DNA of 64,000 nt from Butyrivibrio sp. CB08 (GCF_003625485.1 NZ_RAIR01000002.1:310001-374000), one strand, 5' to 3'; shown: positions 34,298 through 43,674, numbered from the stretch's first letter. Numbers and translations: made by a program. Notes: a model not told the origin generated them from the sequence alone.

Positions 34298-36250
34298 TTA
34301 TCCCTCTTCAAAATAGGCATCGATGTATTTTACGAAGGAACTGTCCTTCATAGGTCTTCCCATGTAGTCACCAATAAGGAAGTCGCAGCCAAGCTTTTCG
34401 GCTGTATCTCTCTCTTTTTCCGAAGCGATATCTGTAGCACCAACGAAGATACTGATATCGTGGAAGAGATTGACGATTCCAGAAGCCACAGTAAACATGG
34501 TCTCTGATTCACCAGCTTTAACGATGATGTCATGATCAATATTGACCTGTGTTACAGGAAGATCCAGGATTTTATCAAGATCTCCATAGCCGCTTCCGAA
34601 CTTATCAACAACTATAGAGCACTTCATCTCTCCAAGGAGCTTTAAGTTTCTCTCAGCCACAGCGTTCATGGTGGAAATGGTTGTCTCAGTAAGCTTAAGG
34701 GACACCCAGGAAGCCTCAGCTCTCTCTTCCCTCAATATCTTCTTAAGACGTCTGATGAGGTCATTTCGCGCGATCTCGCCCTGACTCATTCCAACTATAG
34801 CTCTGTATTTGCCGTTCTTATCTCCCGCATTCCAGAAAGCCAGAGCCCTGCAAGCCTTTCTGTACACAAACTCGTCAGTATCAAGAAGAGCCTGTGAGAC
34901 TCTTTTATCCGGAATGTGTCCTCTCATGTCGATCTCATTACCATACTCATCAATGAAAAAACATATAGCATCAGCACAGTAATTGATCTTGTATACCTTG
35001 GACAGAACAGGCTGGAACTTAACAAAGGCCGACTTTTTATCGATATTGGATCTTGCCAGGACATCGTAGTCCATAACCTTGGTGATCTCGTCAATTCCAC
35101 TCTTATGGATATCAACAACCACGTCATTTTGAAGATCGATGCTCTCAACAACAGCGTCAACCTTGGTGATAAGCTCCGCAGTTGTTGTGTAATCACTTGG
35201 GTAATTGATCTGGAAGCAGTGTCCTTCAACCCTGATGGACATGTTCGCAAATTCCCATGGCTCATGAAGTCTTAGAGCGATGGCATGCAAAAGAGCATTT
35301 ATCCTCTTTAAGTCTGATCCGTGAACCGTAACTGCAAATACGTATTCAGAATATCTGTAGGCATAGGTCTGGAGCCTGAAGTCCCTTGCTCCAACTCTCT
35401 TTAGATAAAGAGCTATCTTCTTCATTACACTCTGAGCCTGAGCATAACCGATCTCATCACTCAAAGCTCTGATGTTATCTATTGTCACGAAGATGGTGCT
35501 ACTTGGACTCTTTCTGTCAGTCTTGATATCAAGTCCCTCGAGAAAGGCCTTTCTGTTGAGGATATTAAGCGTATCATCAACCATCTCACTTGGGTTCTGA
35601 AGAGAAATGTAAACCAGCGTAATAGCCAGCGCACTCATAAGGTTCTCGATAAGGATCTTTGGATAGAAGAACTGAATAAAGATTCCAGTGATAACGAGCA
35701 CAACATATGAGAGGATAACCAGCTTGGTCCTCCTTCTCATAAGCTTTTTGTACTTAAACAGGATTCCGCAGCCATAGACCATGTAGTAGGTTGCAAGAAT
35801 ATAGTAGATAAACAAAAATCTGTCTCTGTGATAAAGTCCATTTTCGTCGTAATGGAACAGAACAGGAACAAAGACATTTATGATGACCATAACAACACCT
35901 ATGACATGTCCCAGCATGACGCTGATAAAGTCTATAGGTTTTCTGATGTCCACATAAATATCGAGAACAGAAAGTATATAGATCATGTAACAGAATCCGG
36001 AACCCAGATGGGCTACGAAATAGACAGATCCAGACAGCATCTCAAGAGGATGATACCAGGGTTCAGAGCTTGGGAACATCTGAAGATAGGTCTCTACCCT
36101 CTCAGACAGAGTTGCCATAAATACAGCCAAAAAGAGCATACCATAAGCTCTCTGCCTGTAAGCGGGAACCCACTTTCTTGACAGAGAGACAACAGCTATT
36201 GTCAGTAATATGCAAATAGCGCAGATATCAAAGTAGAAAATATAGTGCAT
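34298..36250 (-). CDS. Membrane GGDEF-EAL paralogue with both domains degenerate
   Basis: 650 residues with the same layout as the downstream gene: about eight TM helices, a GGDEF remnant and an EAL remnant. Catalytic residues are gone: the EAL position reads AICFF, DDFG is replaced by VDKFGSGYGDL, and the EGVE motif is ATDIA. It cannot hydrolyse c-di-GMP by the known mechanism but may bind it or pair with the active paralogue. Ribosome site GGAGG. It is 24 bases after a small gene that appears to head this operon. Confidence 0.8.
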   Translation of the reverse strand: MHYIFYFDICAICILLTIAVVSLSRKWVPAYRQRAYGMLFLAVFMATLSERVETYLQMFPSSEPWYHPLEMLSGSVYFVAHLGSGFCYMIYILSVLDIYVDIRKPIDFISVMLGHVIGVVMVIINVFVPVLFHYDENGLYHRDRFLFIYYILATYYMVYGCGILFKYKKLMRRRTKLVILSYVVLVITGIFIQFFYPKILIENLMSALAITLVYISLQNPSEMVDDTLNILNRKAFLEGLDIKTDRKSPSSTIFVTIDNIRALSDEIGYAQAQSVMKKIALYLKRVGARDFRLQTYAYRYSEYVFAVTVHGSDLKRINALLHAIALRLHEPWEFANMSIRVEGHCFQINYPSDYTTTAELITKVDAVVESIDLQNDVVVDIHKSGIDEITKVMDYDVLARSNIDKKSAFVKFQPVLSKVYKINYCADAICFFIDEYGNEIDMRGHIPDKRVSQALLDTDEFVYRKACRALAFWNAGDKNGKYRAIVGMSQGEIARNDLIRRLKKILREERAEASWVSLKLTETTISTMNAVAERNLKLLGEMKCSIVVDKFGSGYGDLDKILDLPVTQVNIDHDIIVKAGESETMFTVASGIVNLFHDISIFVGATDIASEKERDTAEKLGCDFLIGDYMGRPMKDSSFVKYIDAYFEEG

Positions 36251-36274
36251 GCGCCGCCTCCGGCTTAGTTACGA

Positions 36275-36535
36275 TCAGAGCCACTTAAGGGGATTGCTTA
36301 TCTCCTTGGCTCTGGAAAAGATCTCATCACTGTTATTCTTAAGATACTCCTCCAGATCTCTGACCTCTTCATCGGAAAATCCGTTCTGGCGCTGAATTAC
36401 GCCATCAGGAAGAAGACCCTCAGCAAGCTGTTTGCCAGAGTCTGTATCGCGCTCAAACTGTACTCTTATGACCCTGTTTCCAGCCTTATCCCTAAGGATA
36501 GCCGAATAGGTCATGGTGATCTCACTGTCAACCAT
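36275..36535 (-). CDS. Small protein of unknown function
   Basis: 86 residues starting MVDSEITMTYSAILRDKAGN, AAGGA eight bases upstream. The N-terminal half looks like two or three beta strands (TYSAILRDKAG, RVIRVQFERD); the C-terminal half is charged and helical (FSDEEVRDLEEYLKNNSDEIF). No signal peptide, TM or known motif. It is 24 bases before the degenerate EAL gene and probably in that operon. Its possible promoter lies inside the preceding terminator region. Confidence 0.65.
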   Translation of the reverse strand: MVDSEITMTYSAILRDKAGNRVIRVQFERDTDSGKQLAEGLLPDGVIQRQNGFSDEEVRDLEEYLKNNSDEIFSRAKEISNPLKWL

Positions 36536-36554
36536 AAGCTTTTTCCTTATGCTC

Positions 36555-36600
36555 GCACAAAAATAGTGTTATCGGAGCGCAGAATTCCGATAACACTATT
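36555..36600 (-). terminator. Rho-independent terminator after the GH35 gene
   Basis: On the minus strand AATAGTGTTATCGGA pairs with TCCGATAACACTATT (36600-36562) across nine bases, followed by TTTG. A perfect 15-base stem 18 bases past the beta-galactosidase stop. Confidence 0.85.
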
Positions 36601-36603
36601 ATA
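36598..36603 (-). promoter_or_regulatory. -10-like TATAAT at the edge of the terminator
   Basis: A perfect TATAAT on the minus strand touches the first bases of the terminator stem; the -35 (TTTCAT, 17-base spacing) is poor. It is the only candidate promoter for the small gene and EAL pair downstream. Confidence 0.35.
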
Positions 36604-36618
36604 CGTCAAATAATGCAA

Positions 36619-38808
36619 TTATGAAATATCGATAATGAATTGAGCCGTTAAATGAATATAGTTAATTCTGGACGCTTTTCCATCCTTCATATCAGGCCAT
36701 TCCTGGAGATATATAGCATCACCCTCCTTTAGAGGTTCTATTTCCAGGTCAAAAGAGATCTCGTCTGCATTACCATATTCATCAAAATATCTCTTTAAAC
36801 CGATCTCCCAATCCTGCCCGGTATAGAAATTGTCAGCTATAAGCTTGCCATCTTTATAGAGCTTAGCTGTATTTCCTTCATAACCGATATTTGCAAATAT
36901 CTCATTTAGGCCATCCAGATTACCAGGAAGAGCAACGGTGTACTCAGTTTCTGACTTCTGGGTAAAGCTTGCCTTCTTGTCACTAAGGATAGCATTAACG
37001 CCCTCATAGAGTGCAAAGGCATCTCCGTTTAAGAAGTCCTCTCCATCTGTCTGTCCATTGGCTCTGTTAAATCCAGAAGGAGTCCTGGAAAGCTCAGGGA
37101 AGCTTCTAAAGGATGGAACTACTCTTCCATCTTCATCAGATACATCGTAGTAGAGCCTTGCTCTGCCATCCGCTGCTGTAACAGCCTCACCCTTTGAAAT
37201 GATAAGGTGCTCTCTTCCTCCGATCACAACCTTTACAGAGTGCAGAGCCTCTTCCTTGGTAATGGTGATGATGCAGTTTCCATCAAGGTCTCCAGTGACA
37301 TCAGCATTTATATCTCTGTCAGTATCTGTGTAGAACACGTAAGCATTTTTCCCGGACCCGCAAGCATCATGGATAACGCAAAGAGGCGTAGCATTTGCAG
37401 TCAAAAGAGCTTTCTCCCCAACAGGAAGATTAAATGGATAGAAGAAAAAGTCTCCGTCCTCGATATCTCTTTTGCCAAAAGATGCTAAAACTTCACCTGA
37501 CTCAGAAATTGCGGAAAGCTCTGCATCCTTGTGAGAAGCCATCTCATAGCGCCTCTGGTAGTTGTTTACAAAGAGGTATCCGCGCCTACAATCTCCGCAG
37601 GTCTTGTATCTTACAGCTGTTCTAAGACTCTTAAAGTCATCTGGCTTAAGAGGATTACCTGGCTGCTCAGTGTAAACCATGGCAGCAAGGTCATCGCCAA
37701 AGTCGTGCACAAAGGTTCCAAGGAGTCTTACGTGCCTGTAGGTATCCTCCATCTGACCATACTCACGAAGGGGAGCATTAAAGTCATAGGATCGAACAGG
37801 AAGGTCGTTGGGATAGCCTGTCTCTCTGGACTCCTGAAGAGTTGTAAGCTTACCATCAGGATTGGTGCCGCCGTGGTACATGTAGTAGCCAACAAGGTTT
37901 GCACCGCTGGCGATCTTGACCATTGTCATAGCCTCAGTATCTGTGCCTGTAGCAACCGGTCTTCTGTGTTTAGTTACCTGAAGTCCGCCTCCCAGCTCAG
38001 CAGTGAGGTATGGGAACTTGTCCATATCAAAGGTAATGCCAACTCCAAGACCGTGGTCTGATCCAATGTTGTGGTCATTTCTCTCTCTGGTGAAAATGTA
38101 GTTGCCGCTTGGCTCGATCTCTGTGGTTCTCTGATCCCATGGAGCCTCGCAGTAGCCGCCCATTACAGGGAGCATTCCGCCGGTGACAGCTCCGCCCCAG
38201 CCTGTAGCTGTGTAGATAGGAGCATCAAATCCGATCTCTTTTGCCATGGCAAGAAGAGTCTTCATGTGCTGTTCACCCTCTTCTCCGCCTTTTCCGCCGC
38301 AGTGGCCGTACTCATTTTCAATCTGAACACCTATTACAGGGCCATCGTCCTTGATAAAAAAGCCTTTGGCCTGCTCATAGGTCTTTTCATAAAAAGCTCT
38401 TACATGCTGAAGGTATCTTGGTGCATCGGTTCTGGTCTCATAGCCGTTTACTCTGGCATCCTCTAAAAGCCAGTCCGGGAAGCCGCCGTTTCTGGCCTCG
38501 CCGTGGGCCCAGGGGCCAATCCTTAAGATGCAGTAAAGACCGCACTTTTTAACTGTTTCAAGGAAGAGCTTTAAATCTCTGTCTCCAGAAAAATCAAACT
38601 CGCCATGAACTTCCTCGTGGTGGATCCAGATAACATAGAGTGAAACAATGTCTATTCCTCCGGCCTTCATCTTGTACAGCTCTTCTTCCCAGTATTTCCT
38701 TGGGTATCTGCTAAAATGCATCTCACCCATCATCGGGAATACCCGCTGTCCGTCCACAAGAAGGCTTAAAGGATCAAAGGTCACCTTTGAATCTTTTGTG
38801 ATCTTCAT
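36619..38808 (-). CDS. Beta-galactosidase, glycoside hydrolase family 35
   Basis: 729 residues. The catalytic barrel (1-340) has the family start GEMHFSRYPRKYWEEELYKM, GIDIVSLYVIWIHHE, RIGPWAHGEARNGGFPDWL, acid/base Glu166 in IENEYG and nucleophile Glu271 in LTAELGGG. Two beta-type C-terminal domains follow. No signal peptide, so it acts in the cytoplasm on imported galactosides. It is the last gene of the sugar operon, 10 bases after its LacI regulator gene, and ends at a strong terminator. The exact linkage preference is not readable. Confidence 0.9.
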   Translation of the reverse strand: MKITKDSKVTFDPLSLLVDGQRVFPMMGEMHFSRYPRKYWEEELYKMKAGGIDIVSLYVIWIHHEEVHGEFDFSGDRDLKLFLETVKKCGLYCILRIGPWAHGEARNGGFPDWLLEDARVNGYETRTDAPRYLQHVRAFYEKTYEQAKGFFIKDDGPVIGVQIENEYGHCGGKGGEEGEQHMKTLLAMAKEIGFDAPIYTATGWGGAVTGGMLPVMGGYCEAPWDQRTTEIEPSGNYIFTRERNDHNIGSDHGLGVGITFDMDKFPYLTAELGGGLQVTKHRRPVATGTDTEAMTMVKIASGANLVGYYMYHGGTNPDGKLTTLQESRETGYPNDLPVRSYDFNAPLREYGQMEDTYRHVRLLGTFVHDFGDDLAAMVYTEQPGNPLKPDDFKSLRTAVRYKTCGDCRRGYLFVNNYQRRYEMASHKDAELSAISESGEVLASFGKRDIEDGDFFFYPFNLPVGEKALLTANATPLCVIHDACGSGKNAYVFYTDTDRDINADVTGDLDGNCIITITKEEALHSVKVVIGGREHLIISKGEAVTAADGRARLYYDVSDEDGRVVPSFRSFPELSRTPSGFNRANGQTDGEDFLNGDAFALYEGVNAILSDKKASFTQKSETEYTVALPGNLDGLNEIFANIGYEGNTAKLYKDGKLIADNFYTGQDWEIGLKRYFDEYGNADEISFDLEIEPLKEGDAIYLQEWPDMKDGKASRINYIHLTAQFIIDIS

Positions 38809-38818
38809 AAAATAGTCC

Positions 38819-39811
38819 TCATTTTGTACTTTCTTTTAATATTACTTCGTAGTTGCTAAGAGTCTTGCTTGATACATGGGCTCCGCCGATCATATCAAGA
38901 AGAGTTTTGGCTGCACTTGCTCCAAGATTTCTGTCATTGAAATTAAGAGATGTGACAGATGGCACAGTATTCTCAAGGATAGAACTGTTGTAGAAAGAAG
39001 CGATCTTAAGATCATCAGGGATCCTTATGTGCTCATCCCTGCACTTTGACATGATTTCTCCTGCAATGGCATCATCCATGCAGACAATTCCATCGATATC
39101 CTTCTTTTGAAGCTCCTTAAGAATATTGCCAACCTTGGAAACATCCTCAACCTCAAGATAAACAAGGCTTGTATCGAGAGGAATACCCGCCTGCTCAAAG
39201 GCCGCAGTAAAGCCTTCGTGTCTGGTCCTTGTAATGATGTGGTTGGTAGAACCTCCGATAAGAGCAAGTCTCTTAAGGCCCTTGGAAATAAGTATTGATG
39301 TAAGCTCCTTGCAGGCTGAATAATTGTCGTTGTCCACATAGACGATTTCTTCGTCATAGGTCTTGCCAATAGCCACGAATGGGATACCAGTGCTTCTTAA
39401 GAAGCTTGCAGGGATATCCTTCACAAGAGTCCTTGTAAGGATCATTCCATCTACCTTATGGTTATCGATTATCCTCTTCATGCCTGTGATGTCATCGCCA
39501 TTTACCAGTGTCACAATTACATCATAGCCATAGCTTGAAGTCATCTCACTTATTCCGATCATGCAGCGCTGGAAAAATGGAAGATCCACCGCATTATAAT
39601 CATCAGGCCAGATTACGCCAATATTGTATGTCTTTTGTTTTGCCAGAGCTCTGGCATTGATATTCGGTATGTAATTATGTTCTTCAATGAAGTCCTTGAC
39701 CCTTTGCTTGGTGTCATCTCCAACCCTGCCCTTGCCAGAGATTGCTCTGGACACAGTGGTCTTGGAGATACCAAGGGCTTTGGCCACATCATCGATCGTA
39801 ATATTAGCCAT
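38819..39811 (-). CDS. LacI-family transcriptional regulator of the sugar operon
   Basis: 330 residues: N-terminal helix-turn-helix ITIDDVAKALGISKTTVSRAI with hinge helix (PNINARALAKQ), then a periplasmic-binding-type ligand domain (IGVIWPDD, VDGMILTRT, DGIVCMDDAIAG). Such proteins bind CG-centred palindromes and release on sugar binding. It lies two bases after the second permease gene and ten before GH35. The likely sites are the operator cluster at 43548-43728, before the first gene of the operon. Confidence 0.93.
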   Translation of the reverse strand: MANITIDDVAKALGISKTTVSRAISGKGRVGDDTKQRVKDFIEEHNYIPNINARALAKQKTYNIGVIWPDDYNAVDLPFFQRCMIGISEMTSSYGYDVIVTLVNGDDITGMKRIIDNHKVDGMILTRTLVKDIPASFLRSTGIPFVAIGKTYDEEIVYVDNDNYSACKELTSILISKGLKRLALIGGSTNHIITRTRHEGFTAAFEQAGIPLDTSLVYLEVEDVSKVGNILKELQKKDIDGIVCMDDAIAGEIMSKCRDEHIRIPDDLKIASFYNSSILENTVPSVTSLNFNDRNLGASAAKTLLDMIGGAHVSSKTLSNYEVILKESTK

Positions 39812-39813
39812 AG

Positions 39814-40677
39814 TTAACCTTTCACTGCTCCGCCAGTTACACCTTCTACATAGTATTTCTGAAGGAACATGAATAAGAGTGTTACAGGGATTGCTACAAG
39901 AACGCCGCCTGCGCAGAATCTTGTGAAGTATCCCTGGTAATCATTGGTCCATACCCATCTTGTCATTCCGACAGCCACGTTGTAGCTGGTATCATGACCA
40001 AAAGCAACGTAGGAAGCGAATACGTAGTCGCACCATGGGGCCATGAAGGCTACCAGTGCTGTGTAGATAACGATAGGCTTGGACATAGGAAGGATCATTG
40101 TAAAGAAGATCCTTGCTCTTGTGGCGCCGTCGATTCTTGCCGCCTCGTCAAGAGCCTTAGGTATTGTATCAAAATATCCCTTGCAGACATAGTAGCCCAT
40201 TCCGCAACTTGCAACGGTTACAAGAATAAGTCCTGGGATTGCTCCTGCCTGAGTAAGTCCAAACTGCTTAAGAAGGAAATACAGACAGATCATGGTAAGG
40301 AATCCTGGGAACATTCCAAGGATAAGCCAGAATCTCATAAGGAAAGTTCTTCCTGTAAATCTCATTCTTGAAAGAGCATAACTTACACAGAGCTGGATAA
40401 GTGTCTGAAGTACTGCAACGCAGATCGCAATTGTAATTGTGTTTCTGTACCACAGAACATAGTTGGTCTGTGCTGAATCAAAGAGGAACTTGTAGTTATC
40501 AAGACTAAACTGCTTGGGAATAAGGTAGTCAACCATTCCGCCGTACTCAGTTGCATAGGATCTGAAGCTCTGAAGCACAAGCCCCACAAATGGGAACAGC
40601 CAGATAATGCTGATGATAACCAGAAGTATATATGTTAAAACATTGCTCAGATTTCTTTTTGCTTTGTATGATTTCAT
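39814..40677 (-). CDS. Sugar ABC transporter permease, MalG/GanQ type
   Basis: 287 residues, six TM helices, with the CUT1 cytoplasmic loop EAARIDGATRARIFFTMILPM (the EAA motif contacting the ATPase). Start TAATG shares one base with the stop of the first permease, so translation is coupled. With the MalF-type partner it forms the channel for an oligosaccharide. The ATPase is not in the operon; shared MsmX-type ATPases are usual in Firmicutes. Confidence 0.93.
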   Translation of the reverse strand: MKSYKAKRNLSNVLTYILLVIISIIWLFPFVGLVLQSFRSYATEYGGMVDYLIPKQFSLDNYKFLFDSAQTNYVLWYRNTITIAICVAVLQTLIQLCVSYALSRMRFTGRTFLMRFWLILGMFPGFLTMICLYFLLKQFGLTQAGAIPGLILVTVASCGMGYYVCKGYFDTIPKALDEAARIDGATRARIFFTMILPMSKPIVIYTALVAFMAPWCDYVFASYVAFGHDTSYNVAVGMTRWVWTNDYQGYFTRFCAGGVLVAIPVTLLFMFLQKYYVEGVTGGAVKG

Positions 40678-42074
40678 TATTGGAAGCCCTCCTCATCTTT
40701 AACTGATGGAAGCATGTTGTAGACAACCAGTGAAATAACCGCTGTAACAACGAATACCATGATACCAAGTACTGCTGCCATTCTATAGTTGGTGTCGTTG
40801 ACTGTCATCTTGTACAGCCATGTGATAAGAAGGTCTGTGTTTCCTGCCTTTTCTGCCAGGTTAACCGATTGTGGCTTACCCTGGGTAAGAAGGTAGATTA
40901 CATTGAAGTTATTTAAGTTTCCAGTGTACTGTGTCAGAAGGAAAGGACCTGTGACAAACAGCATGTAAGGAAGTGTGATGCTCTTAAACATCTGCCAAGG
41001 ATTAGCGCCGTCGATCCTTGCGCTCTCATAGAGGTCTTCAGGAATATTCATGAGAAGTCCTGTTGCAATGAGCACCATGTAAGGAATACCAATCCAGATA
41101 TTGACTACGACTACTGTGATCCTGGCAAGTACGGGATCTGTCCAGAATGGAATGTAGGTCTTGATAAGTCCCCACTTGATAAGGTATCCGTTGATAAGTC
41201 CGTCGTTAGCGAACATCTTCATGACATAAAGAAGTGAAACAAACTGTGGAACAGCGATTGTCATAACAAGGATTGTTCTCCACAGTTTCTTGAACTTGAT
41301 GCCCTTCTTATTGATGAGCATCGCTACTCCAAGTCCAAGGAAGTAGTTGGTAAAGGTAGCAAGAAACGCCCAAACCAGAGTCCATAAAAGGACATGAGTA
41401 AATGTTGATCCAATTCCGGCTCCGGAAAATGAAACCAGGTTTTTAAAGTTCTCAAGTCCAACCCAGGTAAAGAGATTGGATGGAGACTGATGGTTCTTGT
41501 CATAGTTGGTAAATGCTACCAGGATCATGAACACGATCGGAAGCACTGTAAATACGAAAATGCCAGTTACTGGAAGTGCCAGCAAAGTCTTGTGGAAGTT
41601 CTTGTCAAACAGAGACATGAATACTTCATTGTTTGTAGGAAGCTTTTTGCCACTCTTTAAAAGAAGTTCCTCTTTGCGGTTCTCTCTGATGTTGATATAC
41701 CAGATAACCACAAAGGCCAGTACTGCAAAAAGAGCTAAAACTCCGAACAGCAAAATAAGAAAGCTGTTATCGCCGTATACAGTTTTACGGCCAACCTTCT
41801 TGGTAGCTACTGTTCCCAGAGTTCCTATTTTTGAAAGATATTTCCAGCCAAAGCCGGCCATAAACCAAAAGAACAACACTTCTAAAGCAAGAAGCGCAGC
41901 TCCTATCAATATCTGTCCTCTAAGAAGCGGACCAAAACCAAAGATCAGAAAAGATATCTTTGTCTTAAAATCTCCCTCCACGAATGTGGTACCTATTTCC
42001 TTAAAACCATTTCCCAGGGCTTTAAAGAAATTGGCGATGGCATTCTTTTTATTACTATCTGCGCTTTGTGCCAT
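40677..42074 (-). CDS. Sugar ABC transporter permease, MalF/GanP type with long N-terminus
   Basis: 465 residues from ATG 42074, which follows AGGAGG; the frame upstream has no such site. The N-terminal 130 residues add extra hydrophobic segments (FLIFGFGPLLRGQILIGAAL) typical of GanP/MdxF rather than short MalF proteins. The conserved loop is YESARIDGANPWQMFKSITLP. It forms the pore with the MalG-type subunit. By analogy to the B. subtilis gan locus, galacto-oligosaccharide is a plausible substrate given the GH35 enzyme. Confidence 0.92.
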   Translation of the reverse strand: MAQSADSNKKNAIANFFKALGNGFKEIGTTFVEGDFKTKISFLIFGFGPLLRGQILIGAALLALEVLFFWFMAGFGWKYLSKIGTLGTVATKKVGRKTVYGDNSFLILLFGVLALFAVLAFVVIWYINIRENRKEELLLKSGKKLPTNNEVFMSLFDKNFHKTLLALPVTGIFVFTVLPIVFMILVAFTNYDKNHQSPSNLFTWVGLENFKNLVSFSGAGIGSTFTHVLLWTLVWAFLATFTNYFLGLGVAMLINKKGIKFKKLWRTILVMTIAVPQFVSLLYVMKMFANDGLINGYLIKWGLIKTYIPFWTDPVLARITVVVVNIWIGIPYMVLIATGLLMNIPEDLYESARIDGANPWQMFKSITLPYMLFVTGPFLLTQYTGNLNNFNVIYLLTQGKPQSVNLAEKAGNTDLLITWLYKMTVNDTNYRMAAVLGIMVFVVTAVISLVVYNMLPSVKDEEGFQ

Positions 42075-42121
42075 ACCCTCAGGCCTCCTTCTATCCCAGC
42101 AAATTCTCATTAGTTAAATAT

Positions 42122-42150
42122 AGGCCCGGAAACAGATTGAATCCGGGCCT
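42122..42150 (-). promoter_or_regulatory. Intergenic hairpin after the binding-protein gene
   Basis: AGGCCCGGA and TCCGGGCCT form a nine-base GC-rich stem with an 11-base loop, without a long T run. Such a structure between a binding-protein gene and its permeases usually protects the upstream mRNA and lowers downstream expression. Confidence 0.65.
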
Positions 42151-42185
42151 GTAATAGTTAGTAGAATGAAGTTCTTCTACCCAGA

Positions 42186-43514
42186 TTACTTAGCGTATGA
42201 CTCGCAAGTTGTCTGGAAGTCTGTAAGAACCTGCATAAGTGTAGCATCGTCTGCGTCAGCCTTAACCTCACCTGAGATGATTGAATCACCAAGTGATGTT
42301 GCAAGTGACCAGTAATCTCCAGGGTACTGTCCCTGAGGGATTGTGTACTGAAGCTGATCAGCAAGAGCTGAAAGAGCCTCGTCAGCCTTAACTGCATCTG
42401 ACTGCTGAGCCTTGAGGTTTGAAGGTCCCCAAAGAACTGCATCGTATCTAGCCATCTGTACTTCCTCACCTGAGAGGTATGCAGCAAGTGCATCGCAAAC
42501 AGCAAGCTTCATGTCGTCTTCCTGAGGCTTAACACCAAGGAGCTTGAATCCACCGAAACCGCTCATCTGGTATGTCTTGCCATCAGCACCTTCGAATGTA
42601 GGAAGCTTAGCGCAAGCGTAGTTGTCACCAAACATATCCTTAGCTGCCTGTGCATCCCATGTACCATCAACGATTGCTGCGCAGTTTGTTGCGTTAGAAA
42701 CTGAAGAACCGTTCTGGAATGACTTTGAAGAAGCAACCTCAAGCATCTTCTTAAGAGCTACAACACCCTTATCTGAAGCGTATGATGAGTTGCAAGTTGT
42801 GAAGTTACCTTCATCGTTTGTCTCGTATGTAAGCTCAGCACCTGTTCCGAAGAAGAATGCTGTCTGATACCAACCTGAGTTGAGCTCGAAGTAGAAGTTC
42901 TTGCCTGCTGCTTCGCAATCAGCGATGATGCCTTCAAGAGTTGAAGGATCTTTTACAACGCTCTTATCGTAGTAAAGGAAGTAACCATTATCTGAAGTAA
43001 TAGGATAAGCATAAAGTGTTCCACCAACTGTAGCAGCTGCAACTGCACCAGCATCGTTCTCAGACTTAACAACCTCTGCATTAGCGTCCTCAACTACCTC
43101 AAGAGCACCAGCAGTAACAAGTCTTGCGATCTGATCCTGAGCGAATGCATAGATGTCAGCACCAGCTTCAACGTCTGTGATCATGTTTCCAGCAGCATCA
43201 CCTTCACCAACAGGCTCAACTGTGAATGTGTAACCGCTCATCTCAGGATGTGCTTCCTGGAACTTAGCGATCTGCTCATTTGTGAAATCAACTACGTTAT
43301 CAGCAACCCAAACCTTAACTTCGCCTGTGCCGTAGTCTGTGATCTCCTCTGCTACCTCTGCTGCTGTCTCAGTTGCTGTCTCAGCTACTTCTGTGGCAGT
43401 TTCAGCAACCTCTGTTGCTGTCTCAGCTACCTCTGCTGCACTGTTGCCACAACCTGCAAGAAGTGACATGCCCATAGCAGCTGTTAACATAACAGATACC
43501 AATTTCTTTTTCAT
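42186..43514 (-). CDS. Sugar ABC transporter substrate-binding lipoprotein (MalE/GanS type)
   Basis: 442 residues. The lipoprotein signal MKKKLVSVMLTAAMGMSLLA ends in LAGC, with Cys lipidated. A linker follows with three near-identical VAETATE units, then a CUT1 binding domain (GEVKVWVADNVVDFTNEQIA, GADIYAFAQDQIARLVTAGAL, NCAAIVDGTWDA). It captures oligosaccharide at the cell surface. GGAGGG precedes the ATG. First gene of the operon, behind a strong promoter with operators; codon use (GCA, AAC, CTT) suggests high expression. Confidence 0.93.
   Translation of the reverse strand: MKKKLVSVMLTAAMGMSLLAGCGNSAAEVAETATEVAETATEVAETATETAAEVAEEITDYGTGEVKVWVADNVVDFTNEQIAKFQEAHPEMSGYTFTVEPVGEGDAAGNMITDVEAGADIYAFAQDQIARLVTAGALEVVEDANAEVVKSENDAGAVAAATVGGTLYAYPITSDNGYFLYYDKSVVKDPSTLEGIIADCEAAGKNFYFELNSGWYQTAFFFGTGAELTYETNDEGNFTTCNSSYASDKGVVALKKMLEVASSKSFQNGSSVSNATNCAAIVDGTWDAQAAKDMFGDNYACAKLPTFEGADGKTYQMSGFGGFKLLGVKPQEDDMKLAVCDALAAYLSGEEVQMARYDAVLWGPSNLKAQQSDAVKADEALSALADQLQYTIPQGQYPGDYWSLATSLGDSIISGEVKADADDATLMQVLTDFQTTCESYAK
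43363..43445 (-). repeat. Tandem 21-base repeats coding the VAETATE linker
   Basis: About three and a half copies of a 21-base unit coding VAETATE, with small changes, inside the binding-protein gene just after the lipid anchor. They make a flexible or helical Ala/Glu/Thr spacer and could change copy number by slippage. Confidence 0.75.
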
Positions 43515-43547
43515 AATAACTTTCCCTCCATTTTGTTAAATAGTGAC

Positions 43548-43572
43548 TGCGCAATTATGCGCAATCGGTTGC
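43548..43572 (-). promoter_or_regulatory. LacI-type operator just downstream of the sugar operon promoter
   Basis: GCAATCGGTTGC (43561-43572) is a CG-centred near-palindrome, and TGCGCA flanks ATTA at 43548-43563 as a second overlapping palindrome. Both lie right after the predicted start point, where a bound LacI-type repressor would block transcription. Confidence 0.6.
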
Positions 43573-43582
43573 TCACATAAAA

Positions 43583-43611
43583 AGTTTATCCTTTGTGCAT
43601 TTTTTTGTCAA
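43583..43611 (-). promoter_or_regulatory. SigA promoter of the sugar operon
   Basis: Minus strand: consensus -35 TTGACA (43611-43606), 17-base spacer, -10 TAAACT (43588-43583). The start point would be about 60 bases before the binding-protein ATG. Confidence 0.75.
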
Positions 43612-43674
43612 TTAAACATTTTCAATGATTAATTTGGGCGAATTTCATACAGATTGCACATTGACTTTTTTCGT

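Noticed and set aside
43363..43445. Short tandem repeats as a CRISPR array
   Set aside because: The units are contiguous, code for an in-frame linker and have no spacers.
43661..43666. TTGACT as a plus-strand promoter -35
   Set aside because: No -10 at a fitting distance and it would point into the end of the convergent dprA gene.
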